The notes under the pieces were generated by a model that saw nothing but the letters and a program-made list of their open reading frames with translations, searched no databases and had not been told where the DNA came from. Below are positions 1-6,188 of a stretch of 11,932 bases of DNA, one piece after another (within the stretch, counting starts at the first letter, position 1; the number at the start of each line of letters is the position of its first letter). Source of the stretch: Planktomarina sp. (GTDB lineage: Bacteria; Pseudomonadota; Alphaproteobacteria; Rhodobacterales; Rhodobacteraceae). A program made the translations under genes and the position numbers. The stretch is taken from contig JAKMFM010000220.1 of assembly GCA_022425445.1 (NCBI GenBank), forward strand, positions 1-11,932, read 5' to 3'.

Positions 1-200
1 TTGATCCATCCTGACACGGTCACCACGCGCCCATTGACAGAGACTTGCAACGGGTGGGCCAGCTCATCAAACCCATCCAGGTTGACCCTTTGCAAAATAC
101 GCGCTTCGATGCGGTCCAGCCAACTGGTATAGGCCAACCATCCCAAAGCGCTCAATCCGGCGCAAAACGCTATTAATCCAAATTTCGTTCTGAAAGCCAC
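1..200 (-). CDS. N-terminal part of a membrane-anchored envelope protein, possibly BON/OmpA-like (runs off the left edge)
   Basis: An open frame of 66 codons starts at GTG (200-198) and continues past the window edge with no stop. An AAGGG ribosome-binding site lies about 7 bases upstream. The first ~26 residues form an uncleaved signal anchor: Arg and Lys at positions 4 and 6, then a hydrophobic run (about 8-25) ending in LAYTSW. After it come a short helix (RIEARILQRV) and a strand pair ending VSVNGRVVTVSG. That last pattern (V-x-V-x-G-x-V-V-x-V-x-G) resembles a BON domain such as those at the N-termini of alphaproteobacterial OmpA-family envelope proteins, but only the first repeat would be visible here. 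The gene call rests on the start, ribosome-binding site and frame; the family is an inference from one short motif. It is the next gene after the dgc operon on the same strand, separated from it by a terminator-like hairpin, so probably its own unit. Confidence 0.6.
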   Translation of the reverse strand, partial: MAFRTKFGLIAFCAGLSALGWLAYTSWLDRIEARILQRVNLDGFDELAHPLQVSVNGRVVTVSGWI

Positions 201-255
201 AGCACTACCCTTGCTCGGCAAAGAAACTGTATTTCCTAGATTCGAGCAAGACAAA

Positions 256-282
256 GCAGGCGCTCCAGCGTGAGGCGCCTGC
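256..282 (-). terminator. Terminator-like hairpin behind the D-amino-acid operon
   Basis: On the minus strand a perfect 8-base-pair GC-rich stem (GCAGGCGC at 282-275 with GCGCCTGC at 263-256) encloses an 11-base loop, then comes TTTGT. It starts 10 bases after the stop codon of the transaminase gene, where an operon terminator is expected. The T-tract is short and broken, so this is a fair but not ideal intrinsic terminator. Confidence 0.6.
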
Positions 283-291
283 AATATGCGG

Positions 292-1152
292 TTAAATTGC
301 CACTTTGCGCGACTCGTCCAGATAGATTTCCCGCAACCGTGTGGCCACAGGACCGGGTGCGCCCGTGCCAATCGCAGCCCCATCCAGCTCGACTACAGGC
401 ATAACAAAAGCGGAAGCAGATGTGAAAAAGGCCTCATCCGCATCCTGTGCCTCGGCCACAGTAAAGGCGCGCTCTTCCACCTCCATTTGCGCTTCGCGGG
501 CAAACCGCAAAACGGCAGCACGGGTGATGCCATGCAAAATGTCGTTCGACAGATGTCGGGTGATGATCTTGCCACCTTTGACGATATAGGCGTTGTTCGA
601 AGTGCCCTCTGTGACCGCTCCATCCTCAACCATCCAAGCATCGTCACAGCCGGCCGCCTTGGCCATCATCTTACCCATCGAAGGATAGAGCAGTTGCACC
701 GTCTTGATATCGCGGCGGGCCCAGCGCTGGTCCTCAATAGAGATCACCTTAATGCCGACCTTGGCCATCGGGCTATCTGCCAGGCCAGGTTTGTTTTGAG
801 TGAACAAAACGAGGGTCGGCGGCGTGTCGTCACTTGGATAAGTAAAATCTCGGTCCGCCGCAGCGCCACGGGTGATCTGCAAATAGATCAGCCCCTCAAT
901 GATGTTGTTCGCCCGCACCAATTCTCGGTGCACCTCAAGCAAATCTTCGGTCTCAATCGGGTTGCGCATGCCCAGCTCGCCCAAGGAACGCGCAAGGCGT
1001 TTTGCATGGCCATCAAAATCAATCAGCTTCCCATCCAAAACCGACGTTACCTCATAGACTCCGTCCGCAAACAAGAAACCTCGGTCAAAAATTGAAACGG
1101 TCGCTTCATTTTCCGGCAAATATTTACCGTTTACATATACGGTGCGTGTCAT
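292..1152 (-). CDS. dat: D-amino-acid transaminase (PLP fold type IV)
   Basis: This 286-residue protein belongs to the class IV (fold type IV) PLP aminotransferases and is most like D-alanine/D-amino-acid transaminase. It would move amino groups between D-amino acids and 2-oxo acids, for example D-Ala + 2-oxoglutarate to pyruvate + D-Glu, in the cytoplasm. The Schiff-base lysine is K150 in RRDIKTVQLLYP, and the cofactor-binding acidic motif TEGTSNN follows at 181-187 (E182). The N-terminus (YVNGKYLPE, then VSIFDRGFLFADGVYE) is typical, and the length fits the family. The frame is open further upstream to 1203, but that extension lies inside dgcA and lacks family similarity. The ATG at 1152 has a GGGG ribosome-binding site and follows the dgcA stop by 4 bases, indicating translational coupling. 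Branched-chain transaminase and aminodeoxychorismate lyase are the alternatives in the fold; the RxDIK context and the neighbours favour D-amino acids. Confidence 0.83.
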   Translation of the reverse strand: MTRTVYVNGKYLPENEATVSIFDRGFLFADGVYEVTSVLDGKLIDFDGHAKRLARSLGELGMRNPIETEDLLEVHRELVRANNIIEGLIYLQITRGAAADRDFTYPSDDTPPTLVLFTQNKPGLADSPMAKVGIKVISIEDQRWARRDIKTVQLLYPSMGKMMAKAAGCDDAWMVEDGAVTEGTSNNAYIVKGGKIITRHLSNDILHGITRAAVLRFAREAQMEVEERAFTVAEAQDADEAFFTSASAFVMPVVELDGAAIGTGAPGPVATRLREIYLDESRKVAI

Positions 1153-1156
1153 TGGT

Positions 1157-2125
1157 CTATCCCCACAAAGCTGCGACGGGCGGATGCACACCGTCTGCGT
1201 CAAATTTCAAAGCGTGGTCGCGGTCTTCGGCCAAAAGCAGCGGCCCGTCAAGATCGGTGAACTGCGCGGCCTGCGCCAATAGCACGGCCGGTGCCATCGC
1301 CAGCGAACTACCAACCATGCACCCCACCATCAAACCAAACCCTGCCTCCAACGCAGCATCGCGCAGGGCAAGGGCTTCTGTTAAGCCGCCCGTCTTGTCC
1401 AATTTTATATTGGCATAATCATACTTCTCACGCATATGCGGCAAAGAGCTCCGGTCATGGCAGCTTTCATCGGCGCAAATCGGCAATGGCCGCGCGAGGC
1501 CCAAGAGCGCGTGATCCTCTGATGCTGGCAAAGGTTGTTCAACTAATTCGACACCAAGGCGCAGCAAATGCGGCGCAAGATCTGAGTAAACCTCCGCGCT
1601 CCATCCTTCATTGGCGTCTACAATAATCCGTGCCCGGGGCGCCCCGCGCCGCACCGCCTCGAGCCGAGGCATATCATCGGGCGTGCCCAACTTGATTTTC
1701 AGCAAAGGCCGATGCGCATGAAGCTTGGCTTGACGCTCCATCGCCTCCGGAAGGTCCAAAGACAGGGTATAGGCAGTGATTTGCGGTTGAAGATCTTGCA
1801 AGCCAATTCGTTGCGCCACTGGCACGCCGCTGATCTTTGCCTGTAGATCCCAAAAGGCACAATCCACCGCGTTGCGCGCTGCACCCGCCGGCAGAGCCTC
1901 ACCCAGCTCCTCATGCGTGATGTCGCCCAGCGCGTCGATCTGCGCAGTCACCGAAGCCAAGCTTTCGCCATAGCGCGCATAAGGCACACATTCGCCCCAG
2001 CCGATAACCCCGTCTTTCTCAATCCGAACGGTCAAAACTTCCGCCTGACTGCGCGACCCCCTCGAAATTGTGAAAACCTGCGCCAATTGAAACGTCTCTG
2101 GCTGAACCGTGATCCGCATACCCAT
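1157..2125 (-). CDS. dgcA: N-acetyl-D-glutamate racemase DgcA (dipeptide-epimerase-like, enolase superfamily)
   Basis: A 322-residue member of the mandelate racemase/muconate lactonizing enzyme group, closest in pattern to L-Ala-D/L-Glu epimerases. The full catalytic set is visible: KIK at 143-145, metal ligands D170 (IIVDANEGW), E196 (ELVEQPLP) and D219 (ICADES), and the opposite-face base K241 in NIKLDKTGG. A DLDGPLLLAED segment at 291-301 carries the DxD found in dipeptide epimerases. Next to dgcN the best assignment is DgcA, which interconverts N-acetyl-D-Glu and N-acetyl-L-Glu in the recently described marine bacterial D-glutamate pathway; without that neighbour I would call it a dipeptide epimerase. 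Two ATG codons (2125 and 2119) are both served by AAGG-type sites, so the protein has 322 or 320 residues. It lies 110 bases after dgcN and 4 bases before dat. Confidence 0.82.
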   Translation of the reverse strand: MGMRITVQPETFQLAQVFTISRGSRSQAEVLTVRIEKDGVIGWGECVPYARYGESLASVTAQIDALGDITHEELGEALPAGAARNAVDCAFWDLQAKISGVPVAQRIGLQDLQPQITAYTLSLDLPEAMERQAKLHAHRPLLKIKLGTPDDMPRLEAVRRGAPRARIIVDANEGWSAEVYSDLAPHLLRLGVELVEQPLPASEDHALLGLARPLPICADESCHDRSSLPHMREKYDYANIKLDKTGGLTEALALRDAALEAGFGLMVGCMVGSSLAMAPAVLLAQAAQFTDLDGPLLLAEDRDHALKFDADGVHPPVAALWG

Positions 2126-2165
2126 CCTTATGTCCTTTGCCGCATAGGCTGTCGCGGCAGCCCGG

Positions 2166-2224
2166 GCCTGTCAAGCGGCAGCGCCGTGCGACAGGCGTAG
2201 AGTTGTACGGCGCCGCTAGGCGCC
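2166..2224 (-). other. Two adjacent inverted repeats in the dgcN-dgcA spacer
   Basis: The 110-base gap between dgcN and dgcA holds two dyads. The first on the minus strand is CGGCGCC (2224-2218), a 4-base loop, then GGCGCCG (2213-2207 or one base either side), very GC-rich, beginning about 12 bases after the dgcN stop. The second pairs GCCTGTC (2196-2190 on the minus strand) with GACAGGC (2172-2166), with an inner CGGC/GCCG stem around a triloop. Neither is followed by a T-tract, so they are not clear intrinsic terminators. They could shield the 3' end of dgcN mRNA or tune dgcA expression; this is inference. Confidence 0.45.
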
Positions 2225-2235
2225 GCTCCTTTGGA

Positions 2236-3237
2236 TCAAAGCGCTTGTATCGCATCAACCAAACGGCCAGCACCGATGCGGATGGGATCCACTGTTGGAA
2301 GTCCCATGCGCTCTTCGACTTCGGCCAAGTAACTTATGGCCTCGGCCTCAGACATATGTTGAGTGTTGACCGATATCCCTACAACCTGGCAGGCCGGATT
2401 GGCCACCCGCGCCAGCGCCAATGCCATATCGCGCAGCTCCTCCAAGCTGGGCTGTTGATAGTCCGGCAACCCGCGCATGTGGGTGCGCGTCGGCTCATGG
2501 CCCAAAATCAGTACGTCAGGCTGCCCGCCATGAATAAGCGCCATGGTCACGCCAGAATAAGACACATGGAACAAACTGCCTTGTCCCTCGATGTGATCCC
2601 AATGATCCGCATCATTGTCTGGTGTTAAATATTCCACCGCACCCGCCATGAAATCAGCAATCACCGCGTCCAGTGGCACACCGCCACCCATGATCAAAAT
2701 CCCCGTTTGCCCCGTTGCGCGGAAGCTCGATTTCAACCCGCGCTTGCGCATCTCCGCATCCATCGCCATCGCCGTGTACATTTTGCCGACAGAGCAATCC
2801 GTACCAACCGTCAAACATCTTTTACCGCTGCGCTTGATGCCATTGGCGATCGGATATTGCACAGAGGGTATGCGCACATCATGCAATGCGCATCCAAATT
2901 TTGCAGCGGTTTCCACCAAATCCGCCTCATCGCGAAGCAAATTGTGCAAACCTGACGCGAGATCATAGCCCATGGATAAGGCTTCCTTCAGCACCACTTT
3001 CCAGGCCTCAGAAATAATGCCACCACGATTTGCCACACCAATGACCAAGGTCTTGGCCCCTGCATCCTTCGCCTCTTGCAAGGACATATCTGCAATGCCA
3101 AGATCCGCGCCGCATCCCTCCATTCGGAACTGCGCGACCGCATTTTCTGGGCGCCAATCTTTAATGCCAATGGCAACTTTGGCGGCGAGCTGATCTGGCG
3201 CATCGCCGAGAAACAAAAGATAGGGGGTCTTGATCAT
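2236..3237 (-). CDS. dgcN: D-glutamate N-acetyltransferase DgcN (DUF1611 family)
   Basis: A 333-residue protein of the DUF1611 family, recently assigned as DgcN, which acetylates D-Glu to N-acetyl-D-Glu as the first step of D-glutamate catabolism; DgcA then inverts the stereocentre. The N-terminal part (about 1-135) starts with PYLLFLGDAP and includes TLVIGVANRGG, a Rossmann-like pattern. The C-terminal part (about 139-333) opens with a P-loop-like GTDCSVGKMYTA (145-156), followed by SFRATGQTGILI (171-182), DHWDHIEGQGSL (211-222) and LILGHEPTRTHMRG (243-256), all hallmarks of the family. The ATG at 3237 has a strong AGGAG site 7 bases upstream. It is first in the operon and divergent from mcl1. 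Older annotations call this family a putative NAD-dependent epimerase or a conserved hypothetical protein; the P-loop shows nucleotide or CoA binding but does not itself reveal the reaction. Confidence 0.86.
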   Translation of the reverse strand: MIKTPYLLFLGDAPDQLAAKVAIGIKDWRPENAVAQFRMEGCGADLGIADMSLQEAKDAGAKTLVIGVANRGGIISEAWKVVLKEALSMGYDLASGLHNLLRDEADLVETAAKFGCALHDVRIPSVQYPIANGIKRSGKRCLTVGTDCSVGKMYTAMAMDAEMRKRGLKSSFRATGQTGILIMGGGVPLDAVIADFMAGAVEYLTPDNDADHWDHIEGQGSLFHVSYSGVTMALIHGGQPDVLILGHEPTRTHMRGLPDYQQPSLEELRDMALALARVANPACQVVGISVNTQHMSEAEAISYLAEVEERMGLPTVDPIRIGAGRLVDAIQAL

Positions 3238-3254
3238 GGCAATCTCCTAGTGCT

Positions 3255-3266
3255 ATTGCGCGCAAT
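3255..3266. promoter_or_regulatory. Perfect 12-base palindrome just upstream of dgcN
   Basis: ATTGCGCGCAAT reads identically on both strands and ends 18 bases before the dgcN ATG, directly upstream of its ribosome-binding site. This is a good position for an operator or a short 5'-leader element. TTGCGC half-sites recur near mcl1 (3448-3453 and, inverted, 3466-3471). The binding protein is unknown. Confidence 0.4.
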
Positions 3267-3281
3267 TTACGTCACATATGG

Positions 3282-3360
3282 AGAAATTTCACCCATTATT
3301 GGGCAGAAAATTACCGTATAGTGGCAGTATATTCTATTTTTAGGCCAATAATAGAAATTT
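3282..3360. promoter_or_regulatory. AT-rich control segment with nested symmetry between dgcN and mcl1
   Basis: ATTATTGG (3295-3302) and its reverse complement CCAATAAT (3345-3352) are 42 bases apart, and each is flanked on the outside by AGAAATTT (3282-3289 and 3353-3360). The intervening DNA is AT-rich, with TATACG- and TATACT-like hexamers on the minus strand. The spacing would suit a dimeric or tetrameric regulator, such as a LysR-type protein, acting on dgcN. I could not assign a convincing -35/-10 pair, so the promoter itself is not called. Confidence 0.35.
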
Positions 3361-3447
3361 ATTGTTGCAATACATCTTTGCCAGGGCTTCTGGCCCATCC
3401 AACCGGCATTCGCCGCAGAATCATACTAGGGATCTTGGGTGACACAA

Positions 3448-3499
3448 TTGCGCTTGCGACCGGTCGCGCAAGATTATATTGCAAAGCAATCCAATCTTG
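3448..3499 (+). promoter_or_regulatory. Candidate mcl1 promoter with overlapping palindromes
   Basis: A TTGCGA hexamer (3454-3459) and TATATT (3475-3480) are 15 bases apart, a usable though short -35/-10 spacing. Between them lies the perfect palindrome GCGACCGGTCGC (3456-3467), enclosed by TTGCGC (3448-3453) and GCGCAA (3466-3471). Overlapping the -10 is a larger dyad: CAAGATT (3469-3475) pairs with AATCTTG (3493-3499) and inside it ATTGC (3478-3482) pairs with GCAAT (3486-3490) around AAA. The arrangement suggests operator sites over the promoter; if transcribed, the 31-base dyad would be a stable 5'-leader hairpin. Confidence 0.4.
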
Positions 3500-3523
3500 A
3501 AATTTCCTTACCCGAGGTCCAAT

Positions 3524-4483
3524 ATGTCATTTCGCTTGCAACCCACACCTGCCTCTCGCCCCAATCGTTGCCAATTGTTTGGCCCCGGCTCGCGGGTTGC
3601 TCTGTTTGAAAAGATGGCTGTCAGCGCGGCCGACATCATCAATCTTGATCTCGAAGACAGCGTGGCGCCGAGCGACAAAGACAGCGCACGCGAAAACATC
3701 ATCCAAGCGACCCATGACGTTGATTGGGGAGTCAAAACCCTCTCAGTGCGGATCAACGGTCTCGACACCCCCTATTGGTACCGTGACGTTGTGGATCTCT
3801 TGGAACGCGGCTCAGATCGCCTTGATCAAATCATGATCCCAAAGGTTGGCTGTGCCGCGGATGTCTATGCTGTGGATGCTTTGGCCACGGCCATTGAATC
3901 GGCCAAGGGTCGCCGCAAGCCCATCACCTTTGAAGTGATTATCGAAAGCGCCGCAGGTCTGGCGCATGTCGAAGAGATTGCCGCCAGCTCACCGCGGCTT
4001 GTGGCCATGTCCTTGGGTGCGGCAGATTTCGCCGCCAGCATGGGCATGCAGACCACTGGCATCGGCGGCACGCAAGAAAATTATTACATGCAGCATGGCG
4101 AGACTCAATATTGGTCAGATCCGTGGCACTGGGCACAGGCGGCGATCGTTGCGGCCTGTCGCACCCATGGGGTGTTGCCAGTTGATGGACCCTTTGGCGA
4201 TTTCAGCGATGACGCGGGGTACCGCGCCCAGGCGCGCCGTTGCGCCACCCTCGGCATGGTTGGAAAGTGGGCGATCCATCCCAAGCAAATTGCATTGGCC
4301 AATGAGGTTTTCACCCCTTCTGAGGAAGCTGTCGCAGAGGCCCGCGACATCCTCGCCGCCATGCAGCAGGCCAAAGAAAACGGCGAAGGCGCCACGGTCT
4401 ACAAAGGCCGTTTGGTCGATATCGCCTCGATCAAACAAGCTGAAGTGATTGTTCGGCAATATGAAATGATAAACGGCGCCTGA
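3524..4483 (+). CDS. mcl1: L-malyl-CoA/beta-methylmalyl-CoA lyase
   Basis: A 319-residue HpcH/HpaI (CitE-like) lyase that cleaves L-malyl-CoA to acetyl-CoA and glyoxylate and beta-methylmalyl-CoA to propionyl-CoA and glyoxylate, key reversible steps of the ethylmalonyl-CoA pathway for acetate assimilation. From the N-terminus (MSFRLQP, then RPNRCQLFGPGSR) to the C-terminus it matches the Rhodobacter Mcl1 I recall almost throughout. Substrate-binding R76 (SVRINGLD) and Mg2+ ligands E141 (VIIESAAG) and D168 (SLGAADFAASMGMQTTG) sit at the positions known for that enzyme. The frame is open to a TTG at 3479, but the ATG at 3524 has a GAGG site 6 bases upstream and gives the family's N-terminus. 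It is divergent from dgcN and 101 bases before accA. A citrate lyase beta subunit is the naming alternative, unlikely given the close match. Confidence 0.95.
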   Translation: MSFRLQPTPASRPNRCQLFGPGSRVALFEKMAVSAADIINLDLEDSVAPSDKDSARENIIQATHDVDWGVKTLSVRINGLDTPYWYRDVVDLLERGSDRLDQIMIPKVGCAADVYAVDALATAIESAKGRRKPITFEVIIESAAGLAHVEEIAASSPRLVAMSLGAADFAASMGMQTTGIGGTQENYYMQHGETQYWSDPWHWAQAAIVAACRTHGVLPVDGPFGDFSDDAGYRAQARRCATLGMVGKWAIHPKQIALANEVFTPSEEAVAEARDILAAMQQAKENGEGATVYKGRLVDIASIKQAEVIVRQYEMINGA

Positions 4484-4526
4484 AGAGGCACCCTCGGGCA
4501 AAACTTGCCGACCTGACGCAGTTCTG

Positions 4527-4557
4527 TTGCACTTTGGGGCCGCCGGGGTCATATAGG
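4527..4557 (+). promoter_or_regulatory. Candidate accA promoter
   Basis: TTGCAC (4527-4532) is followed after 17-18 bases by CATATA/ATATAG (4550-4556), a plausible sigma-70-type pair 29 bases before the accA ATG. The 101-base gap after mcl1 leaves room for an independent start. A weak bulged hairpin at 4494-4511 just after mcl1 lacks a T-tract, so read-through from mcl1 is also possible. Confidence 0.35.
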
Positions 4558-4584
4558 TTTCAAATCGTGATTTAGAGGCCAGAC

Positions 4585-5547
4585 ATGACCAACTATCTTG
4601 AATTTGAGCGCCCTTTGGCGGAAATCGAAGGCAAGGCTGAAGAGCTGCGCGCGATGGGCCGTGACAATGATGATATGGATATTGAAGCCGAGGCCAAGGC
4701 GCTCGATCAAAAAGCGCATACTATGCTCGATGAGCTTTATTCTAAGCTCACCCCTTGGCGCAAATGTCAGGTGGCACGCCATCCAGATCGGCCCCACTGT
4801 AAAGACTATATTCAAGAGCTGTTCCAAGAATACACTCCGCTGGCCGGGGATCGAAATTTTGCTGACGATCATTCCATCATGGGCGGGTTGGCCCGTCTGG
4901 GCGACCGTCCTGTTATGGTTATTGGCCATGAAAAAGGCCACGATACCAAGTCCCGCATTGCTCGCAATTTTGGTATGGCGCGGCCGGAAGGCTATCGCAA
5001 AGCCATTCGGTTGATGGATCTGGCCAACCGTTTTGGCCTGCCGATTATCTCCCTGGTCGACACCCCCGGCGCCTTTCCCGGAAAAGGCGCCGAGGAACGT
5101 GGTCAATCAGAGGCCATCGCCCGGTCGACGGAAAAGTGCCTACAGCTGAAAGTGCCGTTGATCTCCGTCATCATCGGCGAAGGCGGATCCGGTGGGGCGG
5201 TGGCCTTTGCCACAGCAAACCGGTTGGTCATGCTCGAGCATTCAATTTACTCTGTTATCAGTCCGGAAGGCTGCGCGTCCATCCTATGGAAAGATGCAGA
5301 GAAAATGCGCGAGGCGGCAGAGGCGCTGCGTCTCACGGCGCAGGATCTCGCGACTTTAGGCATCTGTGACCAAATCATTGCGGAGCCAAAGGGCGGCGCG
5401 CATCGCGACCCCAAATCTACCATGCAAGCGGTTGGACAGACTTTGGCCAAATTACTCGACGAGCTCGGCCGGAAAAAGCCAGACAGTTTGATGCAAGACA
5501 GGCGGCAAAAATTTCTCGATATAGGCACCAAAGGTTTGGCCAGCTAA
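4585..5547 (+). CDS. accA: Acetyl-CoA carboxylase carboxyltransferase subunit alpha
   Basis: A 320-residue protein, the usual AccA length. With AccD it forms the carboxyltransferase that moves the carboxyl group from biotinylated AccB to acetyl-CoA, making malonyl-CoA for fatty acid synthesis in the cytoplasm. Seen here are the N-terminal helical segment (EFERPLAEIEGKAEELR), WRKCQVARHPDRPHCKDYI (58-76), the crotonase-type core with VDTPGAFPGKGAEERGQ (158-174), the oxyanion-hole glycine motif GEGGSGGA (198-205) and SPEGCASILW (226-235). The ATG at 4585 has a GAGG site 6 bases upstream. It follows mcl1 on the same strand and converges with the PPOX gene, leaving only 14 bases between the two stop codons and no clear terminator for either strand. 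Confidence 0.97.
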   Translation: MTNYLEFERPLAEIEGKAEELRAMGRDNDDMDIEAEAKALDQKAHTMLDELYSKLTPWRKCQVARHPDRPHCKDYIQELFQEYTPLAGDRNFADDHSIMGGLARLGDRPVMVIGHEKGHDTKSRIARNFGMARPEGYRKAIRLMDLANRFGLPIISLVDTPGAFPGKGAEERGQSEAIARSTEKCLQLKVPLISVIIGEGGSGGAVAFATANRLVMLEHSIYSVISPEGCASILWKDAEKMREAAEALRLTAQDLATLGICDQIIAEPKGGAHRDPKSTMQAVGQTLAKLLDELGRKKPDSLMQDRRQKFLDIGTKGLAS

Positions 5548-5561
5548 GACTCACACCCAGC

Positions 5562-6188
5562 TCACCAAAGGGATTTTGTCACCCGGGCGCGCCAGTCTTT
5601 CTCATAGGCCGCGCTGTCGATCCGTGCCGATTGCTCCGGCTCTCCCGCAGTTTGCGCCTGCAAGATATCGCCCATGCTTGGCAGATCAGGCCCGGCCTGA
5701 CCATCCCACAGCCTTGACCGGATGATCGCCCGGGCGCATTGGCCATAAACCTCGGATACGGAGACCACCATCACGCAGCGCGGCAGCTGGCCCTTGCGCT
5801 CAAACATCGCAAGATGCGCGGCTGACACCGAAAGATGGGCCTGGCCGTTGATGCGCACCACATTAGACTTCCCAGGCACCATGAACACGAGTGACACCCG
5901 TCCATCCCCGACGATGTTGCGCAAGGAATCCAAACGGTTGTTGCCGCGCCAATCAGGCATAAGCAGGGTCTGCGGATCTTGAATCCACGCAACTGGATCC
6001 TCATCTCCGCGGGGGCTGCCATCGGTACCATCAGTGCCCACTGTGCTCAGAATACAAAACCGCGAGGCGCCAATCCAAGCGCCATATTCCGGCGTGATAT
6101 GCTGGGCAACTTTGACCAAACTGTTGCGCGAGGGCCTGTCATAAAGCGCTTCAAGTTGGGAGACAGTTGTGATTTGGTCCGCCATCAT
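5562..6188 (-). CDS. PPOX-type flavoprotein, MSMEG_1061 family (pyridoxamine 5'-phosphate oxidase-like)
   Basis: A 208-residue split-barrel flavin-binding protein of the pyridoxamine-phosphate-oxidase superfamily; the substrate is unknown. The core runs from about 38 to 165: ASRFCILSTVGTDGTDGSPRGD (41-62), LLMPDWRGNNRLDSLRNI (75-92), VFMVPGKSNVVRINGQAHLS (101-120) and CARAIIRSRLWDG (151-163). These are marks of the MSMEG_1061 FMN-dependent subfamily rather than true PdxH. Two ATG codons in tandem (6188 and 6185) sit on the VOC gene's TGA stop: the first gives the common 4-base ATGA overlap, the second has better spacing from the GAGG site. The frame extends to 6221 but only inside the VOC gene. 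It is third in the plsC-VOC-PPOX operon. A cytoplasmic redox or flavin-linked detoxification role is possible but not shown. Confidence 0.85.
   Translation of the reverse strand: MMADQITTVSQLEALYDRPSRNSLVKVAQHITPEYGAWIGASRFCILSTVGTDGTDGSPRGDEDPVAWIQDPQTLLMPDWRGNNRLDSLRNIVGDGRVSLVFMVPGKSNVVRINGQAHLSVSAAHLAMFERKGQLPRCVMVVSVSEVYGQCARAIIRSRLWDGQAGPDLPSMGDILQAQTAGEPEQSARIDSAAYEKDWRARVTKSLW

Noticed and set aside
286..1095. 269-codon plus-strand open frame opposite the transaminase gene
   Set aside because: No recognisable motif or ribosome-binding site; it is the shadow of the transaminase gene, which has a full PLP motif set.
1153..1203. N-terminal extension of the transaminase into dgcA
   Set aside because: It overlaps the end of dgcA, has no similarity to the family, and the ATG at 1152 restores the typical start and the short intergenic gap.
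2141..2174. A perfect minus-strand TTGACA (2174-2169) as a -35 for a separate dgcA promoter
   Set aside because: The only reasonable -10-like hexamer (TATGCG, 2146-2141) is 22 bases away, too far for a normal promoter; the hexamer is also part of a hairpin arm.
3479..3523. TTG at 3479 as an upstream start for mcl1, adding 15 residues
   Set aside because: The added residues do not match the Mcl1 N-terminus, there is no good ribosome-binding site, and the ATG at 3524 has GAGG at the right distance. The segment is better explained as leader or operator DNA.
4494..4511. Hairpin after mcl1 as an intrinsic terminator
   Set aside because: The stem is short with a bulge and there is no T-tract after it.
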